Source: Imbroritus primus (GTDB taxonomy: Bacteria > Pseudomonadota > Gammaproteobacteria > Burkholderiales > Burkholderiaceae). Taken from it: 64,000 nucleotides of DNA. Below are positions 17,411 through 26,285 of the stretch, piece after piece. The translations under genes and the position numbers were made by a program. The notes beneath the pieces are model-generated. The model ran no database searches and was not told where the DNA came from. It saw only the letters and a list, made by a program, of their open reading frames with translations. The stretch covers positions 372,001 to 436,000 of the forward strand of contig NZ_OZ201293.1 in NCBI RefSeq assembly GCF_964332355.1, read 5' to 3'. Position 1 is the first letter of the stretch; the number at the start of each line of letters is the position of its first letter.

Positions 17411-18043
17411 CTACAGGATGGCGTGCTGTTTCATGAAGCGGTGCACGATCTCGATGCGCATGCCCGCGTCCTCGAGCGCCATCAGCTTCTGCTTGGCTTT
17501 CAGCGGGATCGGCAGGATCTCGCACAGCCGGTTGCTGATCCACACCGGATCATCCCACTGATACGGTTCGAGAAACGGCGATTCGATATCGCTCTTGGTG
17601 CTTAGCGCGGCCACGATGCGACGCAGGGCCGCGATGCATTCGAGCAGCAGACCGGGATTGCAGTCGGGCAGGTCTTCGCTCAGCAGCGCGACATCGGCGC
17701 GTATCAGACCACTGCTCTGCGTGCGGGTGGACAGAGTCTGGAAGCGCTGTCCGCCGCGCGTGCGCAGCAGCAAGAGCCCCAGCTGTTCCATGTCGCAATC
17801 GAGAATGGTCGCCAGGCACCCGATCTCAGCGGTAACGGTGGACGCGGCCGGCGCCTGCTCGCTGGCCACTTCATGTCCGCTTTCGATCAGGCACACCCCG
17901 AAGGGCAGGTCCTGGCGCAGGCAGTCGCGCACCATGTCCAGGTAACGCGCCTCGAAGACGCGCAGGGGCAGCAGGCCGCCCGGGAACAGGACAGTGTGCA
18001 GCGGAAACAGCGGAATATCACGGATGACGTTGGAATCGGACAT
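17411..18043 (-). CDS. LON substrate-binding-domain protein
   Basis: The 210-residue cytosolic protein consists of a LON N-terminal (substrate-recognition) domain only: IPLFPLHTVLFPGGLLPLRV at the start is the hallmark, followed by EARYLDMVRDCL and FGVCLIESG. There is no AAA+ or protease domain, so it is a stand-alone family member, not Lon. Function is unproven; a role in protein quality control is often assumed. It lies downstream of rapZ on the same strand and converges with mutY. Confidence 0.88.
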   Translation of the reverse strand: MSDSNVIRDIPLFPLHTVLFPGGLLPLRVFEARYLDMVRDCLRQDLPFGVCLIESGHEVASEQAPAASTVTAEIGCLATILDCDMEQLGLLLLRTRGGQRFQTLSTRTQSSGLIRADVALLSEDLPDCNPGLLLECIAALRRIVAALSTKSDIESPFLEPYQWDDPVWISNRLCEILPIPLKAKQKLMALEDAGMRIEIVHRFMKQHAIL

Positions 18044-18095
18044 ACGCGCGCTGAAAAGGTTGGAGCGTATCCGGCACGTCAGGGTGCCGCACGCT

Positions 18096-18983
18096 CTAAG
18101 CGCCGCCCGGAAGCTCCCGGTGGCGTATCAACACAGTACCATGGGCTCGGAAATATGTCGCCAGCCGCTCGGCGATGTACACCGAGCGATGCTGCCCGCC
18201 GGTACAGCCAATGGCAACCGTGAGGTAGCTGCGGTTGTCGGCGACGAAACTGGGCAGCCATTTTTCCACGTACGCGCGGATATCCTCGGCCATCGCCTGT
18301 ACCATCGGCTGGCTCTGCAGATAATCGATGACCGGCTGGTCGCGGCCGGTGAGCGGGCGCAACTGCAGGTCGTAATAAGGGTTGGGCAGAGAGCGCACGT
18401 CGAACACCATATCAGCATCCGTCGGCACGCCGTGCTTGAAACCGAACGACTGGAACATCAGCGTCAGGCGCTCCTGTTCGTCGCTGAGCAGATCCTTGAT
18501 CCAGCTGCGCAGCGTGCTGCTGCGCAGATTGCTGGTATCGATGCGATGGCCGGTTTCCGCCAGGGGGCTCAGCAGTTCACGCTCCATCTCGATAGCCTCG
18601 ACCAGCGAGGCGCTGCCCGGTTCAGCCGGCAGGGTATCGGAGTTGATGGCGCCTGCCTGCCGGATCGACAGCGGATGGCGTCGCCGCGTTTCCGAGTAGC
18701 GCTGCACCAGCGTATCGGTATTGGCAGTCAGGAACAGGACGCGCACTGCATGGCGCGTCTTCAGGTCTTCCACGATCTCGGGCACCACGCGCAGCGTCTC
18801 GCGGCTGCGGATATCGGTTGCCACGGCAAGATGGGTATAACCCTGCGTGGAGAGATACTGGGCCAGTTCCGGAATGAACTGCGCAGGCAGGTTATCGACG
18901 CAGTAATACCCTGCGTCCTCGAGTACATTCAGTACAACGGATTTGCCGGAGCCGGATATCCCGGTAATGAGAAATATACGCAT
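18096..18983 (-). CDS. rapZ: RNase adapter protein RapZ
   Basis: RNA-binding nucleotide-binding protein; in E. coli it delivers the sRNA GlmZ to RNase E and so sets GlmS levels. The P-loop GISGSGKS is at residues 8-15, and the conserved C-terminal block IGCTGGQHRSVYIAERL is present. The length of 295 residues is near the family norm. hprK and ptsN are upstream, the conserved PTS-Ntr neighbourhood, but a psiF-family gene separates rapZ from hprK here. Confidence 0.94.
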   Translation of the reverse strand: MRIFLITGISGSGKSVVLNVLEDAGYYCVDNLPAQFIPELAQYLSTQGYTHLAVATDIRSRETLRVVPEIVEDLKTRHAVRVLFLTANTDTLVQRYSETRRRHPLSIRQAGAINSDTLPAEPGSASLVEAIEMERELLSPLAETGHRIDTSNLRSSTLRSWIKDLLSDEQERLTLMFQSFGFKHGVPTDADMVFDVRSLPNPYYDLQLRPLTGRDQPVIDYLQSQPMVQAMAEDIRAYVEKWLPSFVADNRSYLTVAIGCTGGQHRSVYIAERLATYFRAHGTVLIRHRELPGGA

Positions 18984-19055
18984 GACACACCGAGCATAGC
19001 ATTATCGTGTGTCAAAAGCATATGGTTGAGGTCGCTGTCGCCCTGGCGCGGCCAA

Positions 19056-19079
19056 GCAGGCGGCGGCACAGCCGCCTGC
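19056..19079 (-). repeat. G+C-rich hairpin downstream of psiF-family gene
   Basis: GCAGGCGGC (19056-19064) and GCCGCCTGC (19071-19079) form a 9-bp perfect stem with a 6-base loop in the 230-base gap between psiF and rapZ. No T-run follows on either strand; it may stabilise an mRNA end or be a weak terminator. The rest of the gap shows nothing else. Confidence 0.4.
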
Positions 19080-19213
19080 CACGCGCGGGCCGGTCGGCGC
19101 GGGGGTGCAGCGCGATGCAAGGCAAGACGGAGATGGTGCAGAAGACCAGGCGAGGCGTATGGAACGCGACAGCCCGCGCGCGGCGCGGCCTGCACAGGCT
19201 GTCGGGGTGCGGC

Positions 19214-19540
19214 TTACTTGCTGCTCAGGCATTCCTTCATGAAGGCCTTGCGGGCATCGCCAGTCTTGCCTTCGGCCTGCTTGTTGCAGGTCTTCATGCG
19301 CTCCTGCTGGGCCAGTTGCTTTTCGCTGGCCTTCGGTTTGGCGGACAGGCATTTCGACATGAAGGCCTTGCGTTCGTCGCCTTTCTTGCCTTCGGCGGAC
19401 TTGTTGCACTCGGCCATCTTGGATTGCTGCGAGTTCGGCTGAGCGGGTTGCGCTGGCTGGGCCGGCTGCGCGGATTGCGCCCACACCGGCGCGGCAGACA
19501 GCGAAGCGATCACGGTACACAGGGCAAGCAGGGATTTCAT
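19214..19540 (-). CDS. PsiF-family repeat protein, exported
   Basis: The 108-residue precursor has a signal peptide (cut probably after VWA) and a low-complexity Ala/Gln/Pro linker of repeated QPAQPA. Two PsiF repeats follow, each with two Cys: MAECNKSAEGKKGDERKAFM then KCLS, and MKTCNKQAEGKTGDARKAFM then ECLS. PsiF was named as phosphate-starvation inducible in E. coli; its function is unknown. The ATG at 19540 has GGAGAG upstream. Its place between hprK and rapZ interrupts a usually tight gene group. Confidence 0.85.
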   Translation of the reverse strand: MKSLLALCTVIASLSAAPVWAQSAQPAQPAQPAQPNSQQSKMAECNKSAEGKKGDERKAFMSKCLSAKPKASEKQLAQQERMKTCNKQAEGKTGDARKAFMKECLSSK

Positions 19541-19675
19541 GGGAAGCTCTCCATTCAGGGTAGCGAGGCGAAAGGCGCGTGCGCACGGCGCATGCACAGG
19601 CTGGGCGCGCAGCGCGAGCCCATTACAGCACACAACGGACCGTCCGCCAATCTGGTTGACGCTGCAGCCAGTCGA

Positions 19676-20647
19676 TCAGAGCAATCTGCCCTGGGTGATG
19701 GCGTGCGATTCCGCCTGCATGGCGGCACGCTGGCGGTCCATGAAATCACGCAGCGTATCGATGCCGCGCAGCCGCAGGATGGTGTTGCGCACGGCGGCCT
19801 CGACCAGCACGGCCAGGTTGCGGCCGGCAGCCACCTGGATCTTGACCTGGTGGATCGGCAGGCCGAGCACATCCACGTATTGCGAATCGAGCGGCAGGCG
19901 TTCGAACTCGCCATCGTTGCGGCGCACCAACTGGACGATCAGCTTGATCTTCATCTTCCGGCGTACGGCCGTTTCGCCAAAGATGGTCTTGATGTCGAGC
20001 AGGCCCAGGCCGCGTACCTCGAGCAGGTTCTGCAGCAGCGGCGGACAACGGCCTTCGACGAAGTCAGGACCGAGGCGCACGAAGTCGACCGCATCGTCCG
20101 CCACCAGGCCATGGCCGCGCGAGATGAGTTCGAGGCCTAGTTCGCTCTTGCCGAGTCCCGATTCGCCCATGATCAGCACACCCATGCCCAGAATGTCGAG
20201 GAACACACCGTGCATGGTGACGCGTGGCGCCGAGATGCGCGACAGGTACAGGCGCAGGTGGTCGATGACTGCGGCCGACGAAACCGGCGTGGTGAACAGC
20301 GGCGTGGATGAGCGCGTGCAACGCAGTTCCAGGTCCGGATGGGGATCGACGCCATCGGCGATCACCAGGAAGGGCGGCTCGAGCAGGATCAGCTCGCCCA
20401 TCTGACGCTTGCGGTTTTCTTCGTCGAGGCGCTGGTAGTAGGTGATCTCCGGCTTGCCGAGCACCTGGATGCGATTCGGATGGATCAGGTTGAGGTGACC
20501 GACGAGGTCCGCGGCGGACGTTGCTTCACGCGCAAATTCGAGCTCGAAGGAACGGTCAGCGCCTTCCAGTCCGGCAATCCAGGACAGCCGGAGATCGGCT
20601 GCGTTGTCATCGAAGATCGATTGTGCGGTGACGCCAGTCAGTTCCAT
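19676..20647 (-). CDS. hprK: HPr kinase/phosphorylase
   Basis: Phosphorylates and dephosphorylates a serine of HPr-type proteins, linking metabolic state to the PTS. The Walker A MGESGLGKSELGLELI and the HprK signature region LLEVRGLGLLDIKTIFGE are intact. The ATG at 20647 is used because MELTGVTAQSIFDDN begins the family-type N-terminal domain; a longer frame to 20764 adds unrelated residues. The length of 323 residues is typical. ptsN is 52 bases upstream on the same strand. Confidence 0.94.
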   Translation of the reverse strand: MELTGVTAQSIFDDNAADLRLSWIAGLEGADRSFELEFAREATSAADLVGHLNLIHPNRIQVLGKPEITYYQRLDEENRKRQMGELILLEPPFLVIADGVDPHPDLELRCTRSSTPLFTTPVSSAAVIDHLRLYLSRISAPRVTMHGVFLDILGMGVLIMGESGLGKSELGLELISRGHGLVADDAVDFVRLGPDFVEGRCPPLLQNLLEVRGLGLLDIKTIFGETAVRRKMKIKLIVQLVRRNDGEFERLPLDSQYVDVLGLPIHQVKIQVAAGRNLAVLVEAAVRNTILRLRGIDTLRDFMDRQRAAMQAESHAITQGRLL

Positions 20648-20699
20648 AACGTGCGGCAAATTGGGGTCTGCGCACGCGGCAGCGCGCGGCAGACAGATC

Positions 20700-21155
20700 T
20701 CAGGGCTGCCAGTCGGACAACATCTGGTGGACTGCTTCCGGGGTCGGCAGGGTGTTGAGCGCATCGCGGATGTCGCGGTCAGACAGCAACTGGGCGATTT
20801 CCGACAGAATTTCGAGGTGCTGTTGCGTGGCCTGCTCGGGCACCAGCAGGAAGATCAGCAGGGAGACCGGCTTGCCATCAGGCGATTCGAACGGAATCGG
20901 TTCCGCCAGCCGCATGAACGCCGCGAGCGGTTGCTTGAGGCCCTTGATGCGACCATGCGGAATGGCCACGCCCGCGCCCAGGCCGGTCGAGCCGAGCGAC
21001 TCGCGGGCGAAGAGGTTGTCCGTCACGGTCGCCCGTGCCAGGCCGTGGTTATTTTCGAACAGCAGTCCGGCCTGCTCGAACACACGTTTCTTGCTAGTGA
21101 CGCTGATATCCAGCGCGATGTTGCCCGGGGGCAGCAGTTTGGCCAAACGATTCAT
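20700..21155 (-). CDS. ptsN: PTS IIA-like nitrogen-regulatory protein PtsN (EIIA-Ntr)
   Basis: Terminal phosphoacceptor of the nitrogen PTS, regulating potassium, nitrogen and stress responses rather than sugar uptake. The 151-residue protein has the EIIA fold with active-site His67 in GVAIPHGRIKG. It lies in the conserved rpoN-hpf-ptsN-hprK order. A terminator and a 238-base gap separate it from hpf, so it probably has a promoter of its own there. Confidence 0.94.
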   Translation of the reverse strand: MNRLAKLLPPGNIALDISVTSKKRVFEQAGLLFENNHGLARATVTDNLFARESLGSTGLGAGVAIPHGRIKGLKQPLAAFMRLAEPIPFESPDGKPVSLLIFLLVPEQATQQHLEILSEIAQLLSDRDIRDALNTLPTPEAVHQMLSDWQP

Positions 21156-21346
21156 GAAGGACAGTGGAACAGTAGTGATCTTCGCCGTGGCGGGGAACAG
21201 CCTGACCGGACATTATAGACGAGCCGTGGCGCAGGATTGTGCGCCGCAGCAGGTCCGGCCGGGCGAGAGGATCATGCCTGAGGACAATACCATGCTCTCG
21301 GTGGGGAAAGCATACACTGCTGGCGCCGCTGCGGGCCCTCTGGCGC

Positions 21347-21373
21347 AAAAAAAGCCGCACATGGTGCGGCTTT
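21347..21373 (-). terminator. Rho-independent terminator after hpf
   Basis: AAAGCCGCAC (21351-21360) and GTGCGGCTTT (21364-21373) form a 10-bp stem with a 3-base loop, followed on the minus strand by a run of seven T. It lies 20 bases after the hpf stop. Confidence 0.9.
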
Positions 21374-21393
21374 GTGTTGGTTGCGCGGAACGC

Positions 21394-21744
21394 TCAGAGT
21401 CGGGCTTCGTCCGCTGTGGCCTGATACTTCAGCGCCACACGGTCATGGTTCTGCACTTTGTCCTTGTGCTTGATCACCTGGCGGTCGAGCTTGTCCACCA
21501 GTGCATCGATGGCTGCGTACAGGTCTTCGTGATGCGATTCGACGAAGATATCCTTGCCCTTCAGGTGCAGGTTGATTTCCGCACGTTGTCGCTTGTCCTT
21601 TTCTGTCTGGTTGTCCACCGTCAGCAGTACGCTCACCCCAATGACCTGATCGAAATGCCTGATGACCCGCTCCAGCTTGGTTTCCACGTACTCCCGCAGG
21701 GGCTGGGTGATTTCGAGGTGGTGTCCACTGAGTTTGAAATTCAT
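21394..21744 (-). CDS. hpf: Ribosome hibernation promoting factor HPF (short form)
   Basis: Binds the 30S decoding region in stationary phase and helps dimerise or silence ribosomes. The 116-residue sequence starts MNFKLSGHHLEITQPLREYV and contains the conserved ESHHEDLYAAIDALVDKLDR. It lacks the C-terminal dimerisation domain of long HPF. It is 45 bases downstream of rpoN, the standard arrangement, and is presumably cotranscribed up to the terminator at 21347. Confidence 0.94.
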   Translation of the reverse strand: MNFKLSGHHLEITQPLREYVETKLERVIRHFDQVIGVSVLLTVDNQTEKDKRQRAEINLHLKGKDIFVESHHEDLYAAIDALVDKLDRQVIKHKDKVQNHDRVALKYQATADEARL

Positions 21745-21789
21745 AGCGACTCTCCTTTCACAGACATCGCATCCAGGACGATGCGATTA

Positions 21790-23283
21790 CTACAGGGATT
21801 TGCGAAGGTTGACTGCCGGGATTCGAAGGGCCTCGCGATATTTCGCCACGGTGCGGCGCGCCACCACGAACCCTTGCTCGCCGAGCAGTTCGGCTATCCG
21901 GCTGTCGGACAGAGGGGTTTTGGGGTCTTCAGCTCCTATCAGTTGCTTGATGAGCGCACGGATCGCGGTAGATGATGCCGCGCCGCCGGTCTCGGTTGAC
22001 ACATGGCTGCCGAAGAAATACTTCAGCTCGAACGTTCCCATCGGGGTGGCCATGTATTTGTTGGTTGTGACACGAGAGATAGTCGACTCGTGTAAACCCA
22101 GTGTATCGGCTATCTCGCGCAAAACCAAGGGGCGCATCGCAATTTCGCCGTGCGTGAAAAAATTCTTCTGCCGGTCCACGATAGCCTGCGATACTCGCAG
22201 GATGGTATCGAAGCGCTGCTGGATATTCTTGATCAGCCAGCGTGCCTCCTGCAGCTTCTGCTGCAGGCCCGCGGCGCCGCTGTCACCCTTGCTGTTGCGC
22301 AGGATCTGCGCATACATGTCATTGATGCGCAGGCGCGGCATCACTTCGGCATTGAGCTGCGCGACCCACCCGGCCGGCGTCTTGCGGACTACTACGTCGG
22401 GCACTACATAGTCGGCATCGGGACGGCTGAAGGCAAAGCCCGGAAACGGCGTGAGCGAGCGGATCAGCGTGTGCGCTTCCTTCAACTCCGCGTCATTGAC
22501 CTGCAAGGCTTTCTTCAGGCGCGTGTAGTCGCGCGTCGCCAGCAGTTCGAGATGCCCGGCAACGATGGCCTGGGCAAGCGGCTTGGCCGGGTGCTCGATA
22601 CGCCGCAACTGTAGGCCCAGGCATTCGGACGCGTTGCGCGCACCGACCCCGGGTGGATCGAAGCTCTGCAGCATGCTGAGTGCCGATTGCACCTCATCTG
22701 CCTCCACTTCGAGTTCCGCGGGCAGTTCTTCCAGAATTTCGTCAATGGAAGCGGACAGGTAGCCATCGTCGTCGAGCGATTCGATCAGGAAGATCACCAG
22801 GCCCTTGTCGCGCATCGACAGTTTCAGCGGCGCCAGCTGGTCCATCAGGTGATCGCGCAGGGTCGGGCCGCCACAACCTAATTGCATGGGCGCGCGGTCA
22901 TCCTCGTCCGCCTGCGGGCGACGCGCAAAGTCGTCCAGGCTCCAGTCGTTGCCATAGTCGTTGGCACCGTCGTCCAGGTCCCCGCCGGCGGCCTCGCCTG
23001 CGGTGTCACCTGGGGCGGCGCTGCGTTCCTCCCCATTTGCGGCGGACGGTACGGAAGCGGTCTCGGCCGGTGCATTCTGGACGCTCATGGAGCCATCCGC
23101 GCCGATCCGCACGGGGCTTTCAAGCCAATCGTTTTCACGCTCGAGCAGGGGGTTCTCTGTCAGGGCCTGCTCGACTTCTTGCTGCAGTTCGAGCGTGGAA
23201 AGCTGCAACAGCCGGATGGACTGCTGCAACTGGGGCGTCAGCGCGAGATGCTGTGAAAGGCGAAGTTGGAGGGACGGTTTCAT
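21790..23283 (-). CDS. rpoN: RNA polymerase sigma-54 factor
   Basis: Sigma factor for -24/-12 promoters, needing AAA+ activators. The 497-residue protein has the Gln/Leu-rich region I (LALTPQLQQSIRLLQLSTLE), an acidic Asp/Glu-rich region II near residues 70-135, the core- and DNA-binding central part, and the RpoN box ARRTVAKYRE near the end. It lies between lptB and hpf, the conserved order. The 179-base gap to lptB shows no clear terminator. Confidence 0.96.
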   Translation of the reverse strand: MKPSLQLRLSQHLALTPQLQQSIRLLQLSTLELQQEVEQALTENPLLERENDWLESPVRIGADGSMSVQNAPAETASVPSAANGEERSAAPGDTAGEAAGGDLDDGANDYGNDWSLDDFARRPQADEDDRAPMQLGCGGPTLRDHLMDQLAPLKLSMRDKGLVIFLIESLDDDGYLSASIDEILEELPAELEVEADEVQSALSMLQSFDPPGVGARNASECLGLQLRRIEHPAKPLAQAIVAGHLELLATRDYTRLKKALQVNDAELKEAHTLIRSLTPFPGFAFSRPDADYVVPDVVVRKTPAGWVAQLNAEVMPRLRINDMYAQILRNSKGDSGAAGLQQKLQEARWLIKNIQQRFDTILRVSQAIVDRQKNFFTHGEIAMRPLVLREIADTLGLHESTISRVTTNKYMATPMGTFELKYFFGSHVSTETGGAASSTAIRALIKQLIGAEDPKTPLSDSRIAELLGEQGFVVARRTVAKYREALRIPAVNLRKSL

Positions 23284-23462
23284 TCGACCTATTGTAAGTC
23301 GAACCTCCGCGCGATGGAACGATAGTTGCTAGGAGATCGCGGCCGAATCGGAACAAAAGTGGCAACCGTTCGGCAAACCGCGCCGGACGGCCTCGGCCGC
23401 GCGCTGCGCAGCGGGCGTCGGGGCAGAGACAGGACTGCCGCCGCTCTTCCCGCCGGCCAGAT

Positions 23463-24245
23463 TTACATGCGGAAGTTTTCGCCGAGATAGACCTTGCGCA
23501 CCGCGTCATTGGCGATGATGTCTTTCGGCTGACCTGCTGCCAGCACCGTGCCCTCGCTGATGATGTAGGCGTGGTCGCAGATGCCCAGCGTTTCGCGCAC
23601 GTTATGGTCGGTGATCAGCACGCCGATATTGCGTGCCTTGAGGAAGGCCACGATGCGCTGGATTTCGCCGACGGCGATCGGATCCACGCCGGCAAACGGC
23701 TCATCGAGCAGGATGAAGCGCGGGGACGATGCCAGCGCCCGGGCGATTTCCACGCGGCGGCGCTCGCCACCGGACAGCGACAGCGCCGGATTGTCACGCA
23801 GGTGCGTGATCTGCAGGTCATCGAGCAGGGTATCGAGCCGTTGCGCAATGGCCTCTTTCGACAGCGGCTTGCCGTTCTCGGTCTGCAGTTCCAGCACGGC
23901 CTGGATGTTTTCCTGCACGTTCAGCTTGCGGAATACCGAGGCTTCCTGGGGCAGGTACGACAAGCCCATGCGCGCCCGCTGGTGGATCGGCAGGGTGCTG
24001 ATCGGCGCGCCATCCAGCATGATCTCGCCTTCGTCGAGCGCCACCAGGCCGACGATCATGTAGAACGACGTCGTCTTGCCTGCACCGTTTGGCCCCAGCA
24101 GGCCGACCACCTCGCCGCTCTTCACATCCAGCGAGACATCGCGCACCACGGTGCGCGTGCCATAGCGCTTCTGCAAATGCCGGACTTCCAGCGTGCTGGA
24201 AGCGGGGGCGGCGGTGGGCGTGGAGCGGGCGGTATCTGTCGTCAT
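23463..24245 (-). CDS. lptB: LPS export ABC transporter ATPase LptB
   Basis: Cytosolic ATPase that powers extraction of LPS from the inner membrane with LptFG. Walker A GLLGPNGAGKTTSFYMIVGL, signature LSGGERRRVEIA and Walker B LLDEPFAGVDP are intact. A 19-residue Thr/Ala-rich N-terminal extension precedes the usual start of LptB. lptA is 37 bases upstream. Confidence 0.95.
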   Translation of the reverse strand: MTTDTARSTPTAAPASSTLEVRHLQKRYGTRTVVRDVSLDVKSGEVVGLLGPNGAGKTTSFYMIVGLVALDEGEIMLDGAPISTLPIHQRARMGLSYLPQEASVFRKLNVQENIQAVLELQTENGKPLSKEAIAQRLDTLLDDLQITHLRDNPALSLSGGERRRVEIARALASSPRFILLDEPFAGVDPIAVGEIQRIVAFLKARNIGVLITDHNVRETLGICDHAYIISEGTVLAAGQPKDIIANDAVRKVYLGENFRM

Positions 24246-24282
24246 GCGCGTGGTGTCGGGGCCGAAGCGATAAGTGGCGGGA

Positions 24283-24981
24283 TCAGCGTGGCTGGGCAGG
24301 CGGCGGCGCTGGCTGTAGCGTCACGCCCGGTGCGGGGTTCGAGGCTGGGGCGCTGGCGGCATTTGAGCCACGCGGCGCGAGGACCGCGCGCACCCGGCCA
24401 GTGCTGCTGCCCGAGGACGCCGCGCCCGCGGTGTCACCCCCCGAGGCCGTGTAGAAAGCGTTGCGGCTGTCGTAGGTGATCAGCGCGCCGCGAATCTCAT
24501 CGGCCACGGTCGACCCTTCCAGACGCGCCATGCGCGCGCGCCGGATCAGCTTCGACACTTCCTGCTTGCCGTCGTACTCGATGCGTTCGGCCCAGCCTTC
24601 CATGTATTCGTTCGGCGTGTCGCGCTTCTGCTTGATGTAGGCCAGTTCGCCGGGTTTGGCGATCGCTACGGCGTACTGGTAGCCCTCGGGGTCCGTACGC
24701 ACTTCGGCAGTGTGCGAACGCAATACCATGGTGCCCTTGGTCAGCACCACGTTGCCGGTCAGCACGTAGATCTGCTTCAGGTCATCGTAGCTGGCATTGT
24801 CTGCTTCCAGCACCAGCGGCTTGGTCTGGTCGGCCCGTTCCGCATGCGCTGGCGTGGCTGTGAGCGCGATGGTCAATGCGGCGCCAAGCAGCAGGGCCGC
24901 CAGCGGAAAGCGCCGGGAGGCGGCCAGGGCCAGTGAGTGGGCCGGGCGGGTGCGGTCGAAGGCGGGGGCAGAAGTCGTCAC
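24283..24981 (-). CDS. lptA: LPS periplasmic bridge protein LptA
   Basis: Forms the beta-jellyroll filament that carries LPS across the periplasm. The 232-residue precursor has an N-terminal signal (core LAALLLGAALTIALTATPA, cut after AHA) and the OstA-type domain starting near DQTKPLVLEADNASYDDLKQ. The Pro/Ala-rich C-terminal tail is longer than in E. coli. The GTG start at 24981 is the only one giving a complete signal peptide, but no clear ribosome site precedes it. It lies between lptC and lptB. Confidence 0.9.
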   Translation of the reverse strand: MTTSAPAFDRTRPAHSLALAASRRFPLAALLLGAALTIALTATPAHAERADQTKPLVLEADNASYDDLKQIYVLTGNVVLTKGTMVLRSHTAEVRTDPEGYQYAVAIAKPGELAYIKQKRDTPNEYMEGWAERIEYDGKQEVSKLIRRARMARLEGSTVADEIRGALITYDSRNAFYTASGGDTAGAASSGSSTGRVRAVLAPRGSNAASAPASNPAPGVTLQPAPPPAQPR

Positions 24982-25017
24982 GGGCGGATTCGGGTAAGTT
25001 GGGACGGCAGGCCAGGA

Positions 25018-25626
25018 TCAGGGTTTGGACACGATTGTGCCGCGTACATTACCCAGCAATTGTACTTCGCGGGTGACATTATTGAAGATCAGGCCATTGG
25101 CATGCATGATCGACTGCCCATGGCGCAACTCGACCGGCTTGTCAGTGCGCACCACATCATCGTTCAGCAGCAGTTCGAAGCGTTCGGAGCGCGCCGACAT
25201 GACCGGATCGCGCTCCGCGTCCGTGCCCTGGTCGCGCAGCACGCGCGCATTGCTGCGCAGGTCGATGATGGTACCTTCGGCATTCATCGTGCCCCGGTCG
25301 GACATGGCCGTCACCTGCGGACGCCCCGGTTCGTAGGCGCGCACGGCGGGGTGGGTCACCGCGTAGGTCTGGTCGTCCTCATACTGCACCATGCGGCTTG
25401 CATTGAAACGGTACTTGGTGGTGCCCTTGTCATCGAGTTCGGTCGCCGCCAGCTGGTCCATGTAATACGCCGGCTCGTGGCGCTTGGCCTGTTCCTGGTC
25501 GTCCTTGCGGACCGGCGAGTTCACCTGCACCAGCCAGAATGTGATGCCGGCCACGATGGCCATCAGCACCAGCGGCAGGAACCGCAGGAGCATCTGGATC
25601 AGCTGGGAGAGCAGGTTACGCAGCAC
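25018..25626 (-). CDS. lptC: LPS export protein LptC
   Basis: Bitopic inner-membrane protein linking LptBFG to LptA. The 202-residue protein has one N-terminal membrane helix (MLLRFLPLVLMAIVAGITFW) and a periplasmic domain with conserved stretches such as YRFNASRMVQYEDDQTY and ALIFNN-like end residues. The GTG at 25626 has AAGG 6 bases upstream; an ATG 11 codons later is an alternative. kdsC is 51 bases upstream. Confidence 0.92.
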   Translation of the reverse strand: MLRNLLSQLIQMLLRFLPLVLMAIVAGITFWLVQVNSPVRKDDQEQAKRHEPAYYMDQLAATELDDKGTTKYRFNASRMVQYEDDQTYAVTHPAVRAYEPGRPQVTAMSDRGTMNAEGTIIDLRSNARVLRDQGTDAERDPVMSARSERFELLLNDDVVRTDKPVELRHGQSIMHANGLIFNNVTREVQLLGNVRGTIVSKP

Positions 25627-25677
25627 GATGGGCCTTTATCGGGATCAGCGGGTCGGTACGGACGGCAACGCGATGCG

Positions 25678-26283
25678 TCAGGTCGGGGCCGCACCGCCTG
25701 CGAGAATATCGTTCAGCAGCGCGTCGTAGGCGCCGTGCGCGCGCAACAGCAGGTCGCACACCTCGCGCGCCGCGCCGCGGCCGCCTTCGGCCTGTGCCAC
25801 GTAATGGCAGCGGGCGTGGACCTCGCGGTGGGCCTGTGCCGGGCAGGCGGCAAAGCCGACCTGCAGCAGCACTGGCAGGTCCGGCCAGTCGTCGCCCATG
25901 TAGCCGCACGCATCCGCTGTCACGCCTGTTTTGGCCAGCACATCGGCGAACGCCGTGCGCTTGTCCTGCACGCCTTGGTACACGTGCGCGATGCCAAGTT
26001 CCCGCATGCGCCAGGCGACGATGCCTGAGCGGCGGCCGGTGATGATCGCCGGTGTGATGCCGGACTGCGCCAGCAGCTTAATGCCATGGCCATCGAGTGT
26101 ATCGAACGCCTTGATCACCTCGCCTTCCGGGCCGGCCAGCAGGCGGCCGTCGGTCAGTACGCCATCGACATCGAAGATCATCAGCCGCACGCGGCTGGCG
26201 CGCTCCAGCGCCTGTGGATGGCGCGCGTCGCTGTTGGCATGGAGCGGCGCGCCGACGGCGCCAGCAGGCGTGGGTTCGGCCAT
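25678..26283 (-). CDS. kdsC: 3-deoxy-D-manno-octulosonate 8-phosphate phosphatase KdsC
   Basis: HAD-family phosphatase that makes free Kdo for LPS inner core. The nucleophile motif MIFDVDGVLTDGRL, the Thr motif AIITGR and the distal acidic motif YMGDDWPDLPVL are present. About 30 extra residues precede the HAD core. It starts 2 bases after the kdsD stop, so the two are tightly coupled. Confidence 0.95.
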   Translation of the reverse strand: MAEPTPAGAVGAPLHANSDARHPQALERASRVRLMIFDVDGVLTDGRLLAGPEGEVIKAFDTLDGHGIKLLAQSGITPAIITGRRSGIVAWRMRELGIAHVYQGVQDKRTAFADVLAKTGVTADACGYMGDDWPDLPVLLQVGFAACPAQAHREVHARCHYVAQAEGGRGAAREVCDLLLRAHGAYDALLNDILAGGAAPT

Positions 26284-26285
26284 GA

